Assembly (NCBI GenBank): GCA_033558025.1 | Contig: JAUCEF010000121.1 | Location: 1 to 32,582, forward strand | DNA length: 32,582 bases | From: Phytophthora sp. 'mugwort' | Taxonomy: Eukaryota > Oomycota > Peronosporomycetes > Peronosporales > Peronosporaceae | Reading direction: 5' to 3' | Shown: piece by piece, positions 7,630 to 16,884 of the stretch | Layout of the letters: each line of letters opens with the position of its first letter | Numbering within the stretch: position 1 is the first letter of the stretch | Notes under the pieces: model-generated | Told to the model about the DNA's origin: nothing | The model's database searches: none | Seen by the model: the letters and a program-made list of their open reading frames with translations, nothing else | Translations under genes and position numbers: made by a program

Positions 7630-9197
7630 AATAATTTTGATTGATTTTTGAAAATTTTATTAGAATTAATCAATATTTTTGAATATTGTTCTAATATATT
7701 TGTATAATAATTATTTTTAATTAATGAATCTAAAAAATTAATATTAATTTTTAAAAATTTTTTATTAAAACTAAAATTATAAATAATTTTTATTTTTTTT
7801 TTTAATAAATAAGGTAAAATATCTTTAATTTTTAAAAAAGCTTCTGATTTAGATTGATTTTTATTTAATAAAAATTTATAAAGATTTCTATAAATTATAG
7901 AATCTTTACGTTGTTCTATATTTACATTTAAAATTTGTTCATTTTTTTGAATAAAACCTTCTAAATTAATATACATTCCATTTTTTTCTAAAAAAGTTAA
8001 TCCAGGTAAAATTAGATTTGAATTTTGAGCATCTTTAGTAAAATGATGTCCTTGATAAATAACAAAACTATTTTTAGTTATTTTTAATTTATTTTGTAAA
8101 TTTGTATTAAATAAATAATATAATTTTGAATTATTTAACATATTTAATGATTTTGGAAAAGTAATTTCAAAAAAATTAATTAAAGAAGTTTGAAAATTAA
8201 AGAAATTAATATTATGGTTAATAAATGATAAATTTTTTAATTTTGATAATAAAAAAAAACCATTTTTTTGATTTAAAATATTACTACCTATAATAATTAA
8301 AGGTTTTTTTGCTTTTTTTAATTGTTTACAAAATACATGTTTTCCTAAAATAATATTTATTAAAGTTTTAAAAGTTAATCCTAAATGTTTTACTGGATAA
8401 GTAAAATTAATTTTATTACCGATATATGCTATTTTAAAATTTCCTTTTTTTAAACGATTAATTAAATGAATATTTAAAATAGAACCTTCTTGACGAATAT
8501 CACTACCAATTATTAAACAAACATCAGATTCTTCAATAGATTTTAAAGTATTATTAAATAAAAAATTTGAAGCTAAATCAGAATTTATCTTAATTTGTCG
8601 ATTTTTTAAAAATTGTTCATAATTTACATTTGAAATTCCTAATTTATTTAAATTTTTTTTTAATAAAAAAAGAGATTCTAAATCAGTTAAATCACCAATA
8701 ATACTTTTAGCATTAAAACTATCTGTAATTATCAATTTTTTATTAATAATATTTAGAGCATCTAACCAAGAAATCCTATGAAAATTGTTTTGATTATCTT
8801 TTAATAATGGATATTTTAATCGTTGATATTTTAAACTATCAAAAAAATATCTTGTTTTATCTGATATCCATTCTTTATTAATATTAAAATTAGTTTTAGG
8901 TAAAATACGTATAATTTCATTATTAAAAATATCAATTTTAATATTTGAACCAATACTATCTAAAATAGCAATACCCTCTTTTTTTTTTAATTCCCAAGAA
9001 CGTGCTTTAAAAGTATAGGGTTTAGAAGTTAATGCACCAACAGGACATAAATCTACTAAATTACCAGAAAATTCGGATTTAAAAATATTTGAAGAATAAA
9101 AATTAATTTCAGTTTTATTACCACGACCTGTTGTACCTAAACCGTCAATTCCACAAATTTCATTAGCAAAACGTACACAACGTGTACAATGAATACA
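7626..9197 (-). pseudogene. nad11: 5'-truncated nad11 copy (codons 146-668)
   Basis: Inverted duplicate of the C-terminal 523 codons of nad11. It begins exactly at codon 146, the first cysteine of the CIHCTRC 4Fe-4S motif, so the 2Fe-2S domain and the HPLDC region are absent. Reading upstream in frame past 9197 gives AT-rich codons without ATG and then a TAA at 9219-9221 inside the cob 3' end, so there is no plausible start. A frame from 8735 would need TTG and would lack all cluster ligands. It cannot make a normal 75-kDa subunit; I call it a pseudogene created by the palindrome boundary. Confidence 0.9.
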
Positions 9198-9204
9198 ATT
9201 TAAA

Positions 9205-10380
9205 TTATTTATTTTTATTTATTAAAGATTTTTTATTAATATTATAACGTACTAAATAAGTTTCTAATTTACCTAAAAATGGTATAATTATTATAAAAAA
9301 AAAAAAATAATAAATCATACTTATAATACCAATTTCAGTATAAGGATATTCAACTGGACATTGTCCAACCCAACCTAATAATAAAAAAGCTATAACTAAT
9401 AACCAATAACAAATTTTAAATATAGGTCTAAAAGCTGTACTTCTAATTTCAGATGAATTTGTAAAAGGTATTGTTAATAAAATAAGTAATGAACCAAACA
9501 TAGCTATAACACCGCCAATTTTATTAGGAATAGATCTTAAAATTGCATAAAACGGTAAAAAATACCATTCTGGTACGATATGTAAAGGTGTTTTCATTGG
9601 ATTTGCTTCAATATAATTATCGGGATGACCTAATGTATTAGGATAAAAAAAAATAAAAATAAAGAAAATCAAAAATAAGATCATTAATCCAAATAAATCT
9701 TTAGTATAAAAATATGGATAAAAAGGTATATTTTCATTTTTTAATGTAATACCTAAAGGATTATTTGAACCAACTTCATGTAATAAAATTAAATGTATCA
9801 ATACGGCACCCACAATTATAAAAGGTAATGTAAAATGTAAACTAAAAAAACGATTTAATGTTGGATTATCAACAGCAAATCCGCCCCAAAGCCAATCAAC
9901 AATATCTTTTCCTATTAAGGGTATTGCAGAAAATAAATTAGTAATAACAGTTGCACCCCAAAAACTCATTTGTCCCCAAGGTAAAACATAACCCATAAAA
10001 GCTGTAGCCATCATTAAAATAAAAATAATTACACCAGAAGACCATATAGCTTCTCTTGGTGTGATATAAGAACCATAATATAAACCACGAAAAATATGAA
10101 TATATACAACAATAAAAAAAAAAGATGCTCCATTTGCATGTGTATATCTAATTAACCAACCATTATTTACATCTCTCATAATATGTTCAACACTATTAAA
10201 AGCTAAATCAATATGTGGAGTATAATGCATTGCTAAAAAAATACCTGTTAAAATTTGTATTACTAACATAATACCAGCTAACGAACCGAATCCAAAAAAA
10301 TAATTTAAATTAATAGGTGTAGGATAATCTATTAAATGATTATTAAGAATCGCAAATAATGATTTTTTATTCCATCTCAT
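9205..10380 (-). CDS. cob: Apocytochrome b
   Basis: Complex III membrane subunit that binds two b haems and both quinone sites. The 391-residue product starts at the ATG 10380-10378 ([22 protein letters not shown], the typical cytochrome b opening); a longer frame would need TTG at 10410. Visible features: [24 protein letters not shown], the Qo-site glycine and arginine segment ...[28 protein letters not shown], haem-ligand histidines, and [18 protein letters not shown] (the PEWY motif). Its stop is 7 bases from the right palindrome boundary, so the duplication ended just beyond cob without damaging it. Confidence 0.97.
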   Translation of the reverse strand: MRWNKKSLFAILNNHLIDYPTPINLNYFFGFGSLAGIMLVIQILTGIFLAMHYTPHIDLAFNSVEHIMRDVNNGWLIRYTHANGASFFFIVVYIHIFRGLYYGSYITPREAIWSSGVIIFILMMATAFMGYVLPWGQMSFWGATVITNLFSAIPLIGKDIVDWLWGGFAVDNPTLNRFFSLHFTLPFIIVGAVLIHLILLHEVGSNNPLGITLKNENIPFYPYFYTKDLFGLMILFLIFFIFIFFYPNTLGHPDNYIEANPMKTPLHIVPEWYFLPFYAILRSIPNKIGGVIAMFGSLLILLTIPFTNSSEIRSTAFRPIFKICYWLLVIAFLLLGWVGQCPVEYPYTEIGIISMIYYFFFFIIIIPFLGKLETYLVRYNINKKSLINKNK

Positions 10381-10427
10381 AATATGAAATGAAAAATTAC
10401 CTAAAAGCAAAAATAATTAATAAAATA

Positions 10428-10994
10428 TTACATATTTATTTTATTATTCCAAGGATTATTAAATTCAAATAATCGGTATTGTTGTGATAAATTAATGGGT
10501 TCATAAACAACACGTTTTTTTAATTCATTATAAAAAATTTCTAAAAAACCACTTAAAGGGAAATCTTTACGTAAAGGATGTCCTTCAAAACCATAATCTG
10601 TTAAAATCCGTCTTAAATCGGGATGGTATAAAAAAAAAATACCAAACATATCCCAAACTTCTCTTTCACACCAATTGGCTGATTGATATATTTTTATAAT
10701 TGAATCTACCGGTTGTAATTCATTAATTATTATTTTAATTTTTAAACGACTATTAAAACGAATACTTAATAAATTATAAATTATTTCAAAACGTTTTTTT
10801 TTATTAATATAATCTATAACACAAATTTCTGATAATACTTTAAATTGAGTATTTGTATGATTTTTTAAAAAAAATAAAATAGGAATTAAATTTTTTGTAG
10901 AAATATTTATACATAATTCATTTTTATATAAAGTATAATTTATTATTGGTAAAATCTGTAATAAATATTGACTAAATTTTTTTAATACTTTCAT
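10428..10994 (-). CDS. nad9: NADH dehydrogenase subunit 9 (30-kDa subunit, NuoC)
   Basis: Peripheral-arm subunit of complex I adjoining nad7. The 188-residue length is standard. The C-terminal half holds the family signature, SANWCEREVWDMFGIFFLYHPDLRRILTDYGFEGHPLRKDFPLSGF (about residues 110-155). The N-terminal half is the less conserved, lysine/isoleucine-rich part. The start is the first in-frame ATG. It lies upstream of cob on the same strand, and 47 bases separate it from the cob ATG. Confidence 0.96.
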   Translation of the reverse strand: MKVLKKFSQYLLQILPIINYTLYKNELCINISTKNLIPILFFLKNHTNTQFKVLSEICVIDYINKKKRFEIIYNLLSIRFNSRLKIKIIINELQPVDSIIKIYQSANWCEREVWDMFGIFFLYHPDLRRILTDYGFEGHPLRKDFPLSGFLEIFYNELKKRVVYEPINLSQQYRLFEFNNPWNNKINM

Positions 10995-11113
10995 AAATAA
11001 AAAATAATTATAAATATTTATAATTATAAATATTTATATATTAAAAAAATAAATAATTTTTTTTCTAAAATAAATACTATAACCAGTATTAGTATATATA
11101 TAACATAAAATAC

Positions 11114-11133
11114 GATAAAAATTAATTTTTATC
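11114..11133. repeat. 20-base perfect palindrome between atp9 and nad9
   Basis: A self-complementary AT-rich stretch lies 25 bases past the atp9 stop on the minus strand, in the 163-base gap before nad9. It could form a hairpin in the transcript and mark the atp9 3' end or a cleavage site. The rest of the gap (10995-11157) is AT-rich with no gene seen. Confidence 0.45.
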
Positions 11134-11157
11134 ATATTTTTCAGGATTTAATTTTAA

Positions 11158-11623
<466 letters not shown>

Positions 11624-11977
11624 TTACCATTCTAAAGCATCACTACACCAAATATAAATAAAACCTATAACTAATTCAACTAAAAATTCAATCATAGTCC
11701 AAAATCCCCATGAAAAATTTGAACTTAAAGTTAAAACCCAAGGAAAAATAAAAACAGCTTCTAAATCAAAAATAATAAAAAGGATAGCTACTAAATAAAA
11801 TTTTACATCAAAAATTTTTCTAGCATCATCATAAGGATTAAATCCACATTCATAGGCTGTTAACTTTTCTAAATCATCTTTTTGTTTAATTAAACTAAAA
11901 GATAAAATGAAAATTAAAATTGATAAAAATAAACTTAATATTAAGAATATAAAAATATTTGAATAATTTAATAACAT
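11624..11977 (-). CDS. nad3: NADH dehydrogenase subunit 3 (NuoA)
   Basis: Three-helix complex I membrane subunit. The 117-residue protein has the conserved loop KLTAYECGFNPYDDARKIFDVKFYLVAILFIIFDLEAVFIFPW, including the cysteine of the active/deactive loop and the FDLE motif. The ATG at 11977 gives the usual length; the frame is open further upstream, but that extension runs through trnD and is not coding. It lies 34 bases downstream of trnD on the same strand. Confidence 0.97.
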   Translation of the reverse strand: MLLNYSNIFIFLILSLFLSILIFILSFSLIKQKDDLEKLTAYECGFNPYDDARKIFDVKFYLVAILFIIFDLEAVFIFPWVLTLSSNFSWGFWTMIEFLVELVIGFIYIWCSDALEW

Positions 11978-12011
11978 ATTTATAAATTTTTTTAAATATA
12001 ATAAATTTAAA

Positions 12012-12085
12012 CGGAAAAAACGGGACTTGAACCCGCGACTTATAGCGTGACAAGCTACCACTCTAACCAACTGAGCTATTTTTCC
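12012..12085 (-). tRNA. trnD(guc): tRNA-Asp (anticodon GUC)
   Basis: Complete cloverleaf: acceptor GGAAAAA/TTTTTCC-type pairing, anticodon stem GTAGC/GCTAT with loop TTGTCAC, T arm GCGGG-TTCAAGT-CCCGT, and G as discriminator. It lies between atp6 and nad3 and may punctuate their common transcript. Confidence 0.94.
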
Positions 12086-12121
12086 AATATAAAATATTAT
12101 ATCTTATTTTTGTATATTTTA

Positions 12122-12841
12122 TTAATGTAAATTTAAAGCATCATTTATATACATACACGTTAAAATCGTAAACACATATGCCTGAATTAAAGCTACAGCA
12201 ATTTCTAAACCAACCAATAATACAATAATTATTAATGGAATAAAATGTGCCATAAAAATAAAACTATTTACATTTAACATAGCCCAAGCAAAACCTGCAA
12301 TTACTTTTAATAAAGTATGTCCAGCCATCATATTTGCAAATAATCGTACAGGTAAACTAATTACACGAAAAATGTATGAAACTAATTCAATAGGTACTAA
12401 GATGGGAACTAATGCTATACTTGCACCACTAGGTAATAATAAATTTAAAAAATTAAATTTATGTTTTTTAATTCCAATTAAATTAAAACCTAAATAAATT
12501 GTTAATGCTAAAGTAAACGTAATAATTAAATGACTTGTTATAGTAAAACTGTATGGAATCATTCCTATTAAATTACATAATAAAATAAAAAAAAAAACAA
12601 CAAAAATTAATGAAACAAAATATTTACCAGCTTTTCCTATACTAGAATAAGTTAATTCAATTGTAATATTAAAAATCATTTCAAAAATTTGTTGAAAACG
12701 TGTTGGAATAAATTTAGTTTTTATACATGTAAATATATATAAATAAACTAAACCTATTACTAAAATTAAAGAAGCATTAGTAAATACAAAAGGTATTTGA
12801 AAAATAGGTAAAATTTCAAATTGTTCTAAAGGACTAACCAT
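12122..12841 (-). CDS. atp6: ATP synthase subunit a (subunit 6)
   Basis: F0 stator subunit forming the proton half-channels next to the atp9 ring. The 239-residue product shows LPVRLFANMMAGHTLLKVIAGF, containing the essential arginine, and the C-terminal helix LEIAVALIQAYVFTILTCMYINDAL with the conserved glutamate and glutamine. The N-terminus MVSPLEQFEILPIF is typical of protist and plant subunit 6. It is 24 bases downstream of cox3. Confidence 0.97.
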   Translation of the reverse strand: MVSPLEQFEILPIFQIPFVFTNASLILVIGLVYLYIFTCIKTKFIPTRFQQIFEMIFNITIELTYSSIGKAGKYFVSLIFVVFFFILLCNLIGMIPYSFTITSHLIITFTLALTIYLGFNLIGIKKHKFNFLNLLLPSGASIALVPILVPIELVSYIFRVISLPVRLFANMMAGHTLLKVIAGFAWAMLNVNSFIFMAHFIPLIIIVLLVGLEIAVALIQAYVFTILTCMYINDALNLH

Positions 12842-12865
12842 AAAAATTATTAATTTTTTAATAAA

Positions 12866-13780
12866 TTAATTACCTCCCCACCAGTAAACTGCTACAAATA
12901 AAAATAACCAAACAACATCTACAAAATGCCAATACCAAGCTGCAGCTTCAAAACCGAAATGATGTTGTTTTGTAAAATGATGATTAATTAATCTAATAGT
13001 ACTTACTATAATAAAAATAGTACCTACAATAACGTGAATACCATGAAAACCTGTTAATAAAAAAAAAGTTGTACCATAAATACTATCAGAAATTGAAAAA
13101 GTACTTTCAATATATTCATAGGCTTGAATTAAAGTAAAAAAAAAAGCTAATAAAATTGTAATAATTAAACTTAAAATAGCATTTTTTCTATCACCAAAAA
13201 CTATTGAATGGTGTGCCCAAGTAATAGTTGCCCCAGATGATAATAATATTACAGTATTTAATAAAGGAATACCCCAAGCATTAACAGTTTCAATACCTAA
13301 TGGTGGCCATAAAGATCCAATTTCAGGTGTTGGTGCTAAAGCTGAATGAAAAAAAGCCCAAAAAAAACTAACAAAAAATAGTAATTCACTAAAAATAAAT
13401 AAAAGCATACCATTTCTTAAACCTAATTGTACTTGTTTAGTATGTTGACCTTCATATACAGCTTCTCTAACTATATCACGAAACCAAGTATACATTGTTA
13501 AAATAATCATTAAAAATCCTGTTAAAATTAAGAAATTACTGCCAATATAACCATGAAAATACATAGCACCACCAAAAGTTAAAAAAAAAAGTCCAAAAGA
13601 AATTATAAAAGGCCAAGGACTTGGATCTACTAAATGATAAGGATGTTTTTGTGTATTTTGTATATTATTACTAATTTCTTTTAAAATTTTTAAATCATTT
13701 TGAAATTTATCGATATTAGAATCATTTGTTGTAGTTTCTATTTGTAAATTTTTTTTATTAATATAATAATAATTTTTCAT
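12866..13780 (-). CDS. cox3: Cytochrome c oxidase subunit 3, with N-terminal extension
   Basis: Seven-helix complex IV subunit. The conserved body begins at KHPYHLVDPSPWPF (about residue 42) and continues through FRDIVREAVYEGQHT, LLFIFSELLFFVSFFWAFFHSALAPTPEIG, GFHGIHVIVGTIF and the end AAAWYWHFVDVVWLFLFVAVYWWGG. The total of 304 residues exceeds the usual 260-270 because about 41 polar residues rich in N, K, I and T precede the body. No internal Met lies between residue 1 and the conserved start, so the extension appears real unless a non-ATG start is used. Confidence 0.96.
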   Translation of the reverse strand: MKNYYYINKKNLQIETTTNDSNIDKFQNDLKILKEISNNIQNTQKHPYHLVDPSPWPFIISFGLFFLTFGGAMYFHGYIGSNFLILTGFLMIILTMYTWFRDIVREAVYEGQHTKQVQLGLRNGMLLFIFSELLFFVSFFWAFFHSALAPTPEIGSLWPPLGIETVNAWGIPLLNTVILLSSGATITWAHHSIVFGDRKNAILSLIITILLAFFFTLIQAYEYIESTFSISDSIYGTTFFLLTGFHGIHVIVGTIFIIVSTIRLINHHFTKQHHFGFEAAAWYWHFVDVVWLFLFVAVYWWGGN

Positions 13781-13840
13781 AAGAATTTTATAATTTGTAA
13801 TAATTAATTATTTAATGATAAATAATGTATTTTAAAAAAA

Positions 13841-14272
13841 TTAATCAAAAATAAGATTAAATTTTAATTTTTTTATATTTTTATAATATTGTTTTTTTGT
13901 ATTGATTGTTTTACTTTTATTTTTTGAAGTTTGAATAATTTCGTTTGTTATGTTTTTTAAATTTGCATTTAAAAGTAACCACGATATCGATTTTTTAATT
14001 TGTTTATCTTCATTTAAAAGCATTAAAAAATATCTATCTTTTTTTTTTTTTTTTTTATTTCGTTTTTTATTTGGAATACTTATTGCTTTTAATTTCGGTA
14101 ATAAATTTTCAATTGATTTAAATAAAATAAAATTCGGTTTTTGTTTTGTAATTTTTTTTAAAGTAATTAAAATATTTATAAATATGTTTTCAGAACAAGT
14201 TTTTTTTCCTTTTTTTAATAACATATTTATAAATAATTTTTTTATTTTATACTCTTCGTATTTTAGTTCCAT
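13841..14272 (-). CDS. rps7: Ribosomal protein S7 (uS7)
   Basis: Small-subunit head protein. The N-terminal segment [27 protein letters not shown] (residues 5-31) matches the 'KFINxLLKKGKK..A' opening of S7. A central segment with [22 protein letters not shown] corresponds to the variable beta-hairpin after 'vP', and [13 protein letters not shown] matches the 'a.rWll..ar' helix. It is divergent and lysine-rich. The ATG at 14272 makes it overlap the end of rps12 by 26 bases; starting later would remove conserved residues, and the rps12-rps7 order supports the assignment. Confidence 0.87.
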   Translation of the reverse strand: MELKYEEYKIKKLFINMLLKKGKKTCSENIFINILITLKKITKQKPNFILFKSIENLLPKLKAISIPNKKRNKKKKKKDRYFLMLLNEDKQIKKSISWLLLNANLKNITNEIIQTSKNKSKTINTKKQYYKNIKKLKFNLIFD

Positions 14273-14627
14273 ATTTTGATCTTGATGTTTTTCGAGAATA
14301 AATCCCTAATAAATCATATTTACCACGAATTACATGATATTTTACTCCAGGTAAATCTTTTACACGACCTCCTCTAACTAATACTATTGAATGTTCTTGT
14401 AAAGTATGACCAATACCTGGAATATAAGTAATTATTGTATACCTACTAGATAGGTGTACTTTTGCTACTTTACGCATAGCAGAATTTGGTTTTTTAGGTG
14501 TTGTATTATAAACTTTTAAACAAATACCTTTACGTTGAGGACATTGTTTTAAAGCTGGACTTTTATTTCTTTTTTTTTTTTCTAAACGTTTTTGTTTTTT
14601 TAAAAATAATTGATTAATTGTTGACAT
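14247..14627 (-). CDS. rps12: Ribosomal protein S12 (uS12)
   Basis: Small-subunit protein at the decoding centre. The 126 residues include [37 protein letters not shown], with the TPKKPNSA decoding loop, and [37 protein letters not shown] with the second conserved loop. It is the most conserved ribosomal protein in the window. The start is the ATG at 14627; a longer frame reaches into trnV and is not coding. Its end overlaps the rps7 start by 26 bases. Confidence 0.97.
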   Translation of the reverse strand: MSTINQLFLKKQKRLEKKKRNKSPALKQCPQRKGICLKVYNTTPKKPNSAMRKVAKVHLSSRYTIITYIPGIGHTLQEHSIVLVRGGRVKDLPGVKYHVIRGKYDLLGIYSRKTSRSKYGTKIRRV

Positions 14628-14644
14628 ATTATTTGTTATTTTAT

Positions 14645-14717
14645 TGAATAATAACGGACTCGAACCGCTAACATTTTCGGTGTAAACGAAATACTCTACC
14701 AATTGAGTTAATTATTC
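14645..14717 (-). tRNA. trnV(uac): tRNA-Val (anticodon UAC)
   Basis: Full cloverleaf: acceptor GAATAAT/ATTATTC, anticodon stem TTTCG/CGAAA with loop TTTACAC, T arm AGCGG-TTCGAGT-CCGTT, discriminator A. It is the member nearest rps12 in a four-tRNA cluster with trnI, trnQ and trnR. Confidence 0.94.
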
Positions 14718-14719
14718 AT

Positions 14720-14793
14720 TGGGCCTAAGTAGATTTGAACTACTGACTTTACACTTATCAGGCGTATACTCTAACCAACTGAGTTATAGGCCC
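14720..14793 (-). tRNA. trnI(gau): tRNA-Ile (anticodon GAU)
   Basis: Full cloverleaf: GC-rich acceptor GGGCCTA/TAGGCCC, anticodon stem TACGC/GTGTA with loop CTGATAA, T arm AGTAG-TTCAAAT-CTACT, discriminator A. Two bases separate it from trnV and from trnQ. Confidence 0.94.
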
Positions 14794-14795
14794 TT

Positions 14796-14867
14796 TTGAA
14801 GTAAAAGGATTCGAACCTTTGATTTTCCGTACCAAAAACGGAGGCCTTACCACTTGGCTATACTTCA
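14796..14867 (-). tRNA. trnQ(uug): tRNA-Gln (anticodon UUG)
   Basis: Full cloverleaf: acceptor TGAAGTA/TACTTCA, anticodon stem TCCGT/ACGGA with loop TTTTGGT, T arm AAAGG-TTCGAAT-CCTTT. The U1-A72 first pair is as expected for glutamine tRNA. Confidence 0.94.
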
Positions 14868-14881
14868 AAATAAATAAAATA

Positions 14882-14955
14882 TATGCTTAGAAAGATTTGA
14901 ACTTTCATTTTATAGATCCGCAATCTAACGCTTTATCCATTTAAGCTATAAGCAT
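14882..14955 (-). tRNA. trnR(gcg): tRNA-Arg (anticodon GCG)
   Basis: Full cloverleaf: acceptor ATGCTTA/TAAGCAT, anticodon stem TTAGA/TCTAT with loop TTGCGGA, T arm GAAAG-TTCAAAT-CTTTC, discriminator A. A G34 arginine tRNA reads CGU and CGC. CGA codons also occur (for example nad11 codon 271) and would need another tRNA or an unusual pairing. Confidence 0.93.
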
Positions 14956-14965
14956 AAGTTTAATT

Positions 14966-15292
14966 TTAATTTTTTTTTATAATTTTAATATTTATTAATG
15001 AATTTTTAGATAAAAATTTTTTAATTAAAACTAAAAAATTTAATAAATAAAAAATATTTTTAAATTTTATATTAATTTTAGAAGTATAATTTTTATGAAT
15101 AAAATGTTCACGTGATTTTTTATTTACATGGGGAGATCTTAATAATGTAAAAATTTTTTTTTTTTGTTTTGTTTGAAATACACCGGGTATTTGAATATTT
15201 TTGAATTTATTAATTTTTTTTAATTTTAATAAATTTTGTTTGAGTTGATTTATTTTTTGAAATGATTTAAAAGTTATTCTTAAAAGATACAT
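14966..15292 (-). CDS. rps10: Ribosomal protein S10 (uS10)
   Basis: Small-subunit head protein. The 108 residues show the S10 signature FTLLRSPHVNKKSREHFIHKNYTSKINI (about residues 48-75; compare 'tvlRSPHvnKkSREqFe...r.idi'), preceded by IPGVFQTKQKK in place of the bacterial GPIPLPTK loop. The N-terminal YLLRITFKSF is the first beta strand. It is flanked by trnR(GCG) and trnF on the same strand. Confidence 0.93.
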   Translation of the reverse strand: MYLLRITFKSFQKINQLKQNLLKLKKINKFKNIQIPGVFQTKQKKKIFTLLRSPHVNKKSREHFIHKNYTSKINIKFKNIFYLLNFLVLIKKFLSKNSLINIKIIKKN

Positions 15293-15308
15293 ATTTTAAT
15301 AATAAAAT

Positions 15309-15382
15309 TGTCTGGAGGTGGATTTGAACCACCGACACAAAGATTTTCAGTCTTTTACTCTAACCAACTGAGCTATCCAAAC
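15309..15382 (-). tRNA. trnF(gaa): tRNA-Phe (anticodon GAA)
   Basis: Full cloverleaf: acceptor GTTTGGA/TCCAGAC with one T-G pair, anticodon stem AAAGA/TCTTT with loop CTGAAAA, T arm GGTGG-TTCAAAT-CCACC, discriminator A. It begins 6 bases after the end of nad2. Confidence 0.94.
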
Positions 15383-15388
15383 TAAATA

Positions 15389-16884
15389 TTATATTAATAA
15401 ATATAAATAAATTTTGTTTAAATTTATTAATATAATATTAGGATAAATAAATAAAAATAAAATAAATTGAGTACTAATTAATAATATTATACTTTGACTT
15501 TTATTTATTTGTGAAATATACATTTTTCTAAATATTTTTTCAAAATAAATAATTTTAATTATTTTTAAATAATAAAAAGAGCTTAAAACACTTATAATAA
15601 TACCAAAAAATACTAAACTAAAATAATTATTTTTAATAGCTGAAAAAAATATAAATAATTTTGAAAAAAAACCCGCTAATGGGGGTATACCAGCTAATGA
15701 AAAAATATTTATGATTATAATAATAGCAATTAATTTATTAATAGTATATATATTTGATAAATCTGTTAAATATTTAATTGGTTTATGATTGATATTTAAA
15801 GATAAATAAGAAGTCCATAAATTAATACTTGTTATAATATAAATTATAATATATATAATAAAATAAATGGAATATTATTTAACATATTTGAAGTAAATCC
15901 TATTAATATAAAACCTACATGACTTATTGCACTATAAGCTAATAATCTTTTGATTTTTTTTTGTTGTAATGCCGATAATGCACCGATTAACATAGATAAA
16001 AATGAAATAATATAAAAAAAAATTTCAAAGAAATATGAAATATTAAAAAAAATCTCAAAAAATAAACGAATTAAAATTCCTATAAAAGCAATTTTTGGTA
16101 CAATAGCAAAAAAACTTGAAATATTATTTGGAGCACCTTCATATACATCAGGCAACCAAAAATGAAAAGGTGTAGCACCTATTTTAAATAAAATACCAAC
16201 TAAAATAAAAATTAATCCATAAGATAAACTAATTAATATATTTATATTATCTAAAAAATTTATATTTGATAATATTAAAAAAATATTATTAAAATTTAAT
16301 GAACCTGTAATAGCATAAATTATTGAAGAACCAAATAGAATAAAACCTGAAGCAATTGATCCTAAAATAAAATATTTTAAACCAGCCTCAATTGATAATA
16401 TCGATTTTTTTTGGGTGGATGTTAATATATAAAAACTTAAACTTTGTAATTCAATTGCTAAATATAAAGTAATAAAATGATTTGCAGATACCAATAACAT
16501 TAAACCCAATAATGATATTAACATTAATATATTAATTTCATATGAATTTATTTTTTGTTGTATTAAATATTTTTGTTGTATTAAAAAACAAATAATTGTT
16601 AATAAAATTAAAATTATTTTAATAAATTGTGTAAAATTATTAATAAGTAATACACCATTTAATATGTTACTTGAAATATTTGTTATATTTAACGTTAATA
16701 TTAAAAGAATTAATAATAAATATATTATTATAGTAGTAATATTTTTAATAATCAAAATTTTTTGAGCATTTTGATTTTTTTTATAAAAAACACCAAATAA
16801 TAATAAAATTAATAAAAAAGTTGTTAAAAAAAATTCGGGGATAATAATTTCAAAATTATTATTAAAAATTTCCTGAAAAAACAT
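15389..16884 (-). CDS. nad2: NADH dehydrogenase subunit 2 (NuoN), apparent frameshift
   Basis: Antiporter-like complex I membrane subunit. The first frame runs from ATG 16884 to a TAA at 15846-15844 (346 residues) and contains ELQSLSFYILTS, GLKYFILGSIASGFILFGSSIIYAITGSLNF, FKIGATPFHFWLPDVYEGAPN and KRLLAYSAISHVGFILIGF. Family members are about 490-500 residues. The missing C-terminal third is present in another minus-strand frame from about 15856 to a TAA at 15391-15389: ITSINLWTSYL, then LTDLSN and SLAGIPPLAGFFSK. The switch lies in a TA run at about 15849-15857; removing one TA would join the frames as ILLYIIIYIITSIN. The whole gene would be about 498 residues. Sequencing error, real mutation or recoding remain possible. 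Confidence 0.9.

Larger units (their letters stand above)
6332..9197 (-). repeat. Right arm of the 2,866-base inverted repeat
   Basis: This is the reverse complement of 3435-6300, joined to it through 31 unpaired bases (6301-6331). Its outer end at 9197 stops 7 bases before the cob stop codon, within nad11 codon 146. Such a short spacer differs from the chloroplast-like inverted repeats of some oomycete mitochondrial genomes, where sizeable single-copy regions separate the arms. Confidence 0.95.

Noticed and set aside
8733..8735. TTG start for a shorter nad11-like protein in the right arm
   Set aside because: The identical codon is an internal leucine in the intact nad11; a product from here would lack every cluster ligand and has no upstream signal.
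3435..9197. Palindrome as an insertion sequence or transposon
   Set aside because: It holds only resident complex I genes, with no transposase and no target-site duplication visible at 3435 or 9197.
11978..12070. Upstream in-frame extension of nad3
   Set aside because: The extension reads through trnD; the ATG at 11977 gives the standard 117-residue protein.
13950..14279. Plus-strand open frame of 109 codons
   Set aside because: It is the antisense of rps7/rps12 3' sequence; the F/I-rich translation is what reverse-complemented lysine-rich coding gives.
14628..14702. Upstream extension of rps12
   Set aside because: It overlaps trnV; S12 proteins begin near the ATG at 14627.
15844..15870. 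Programmed -1 slippery heptamer in nad2
   Set aside because: No X-XXY-YYZ heptamer is in frame at the junction; a TA-run length difference is the simpler explanation, though recoding is not excluded.
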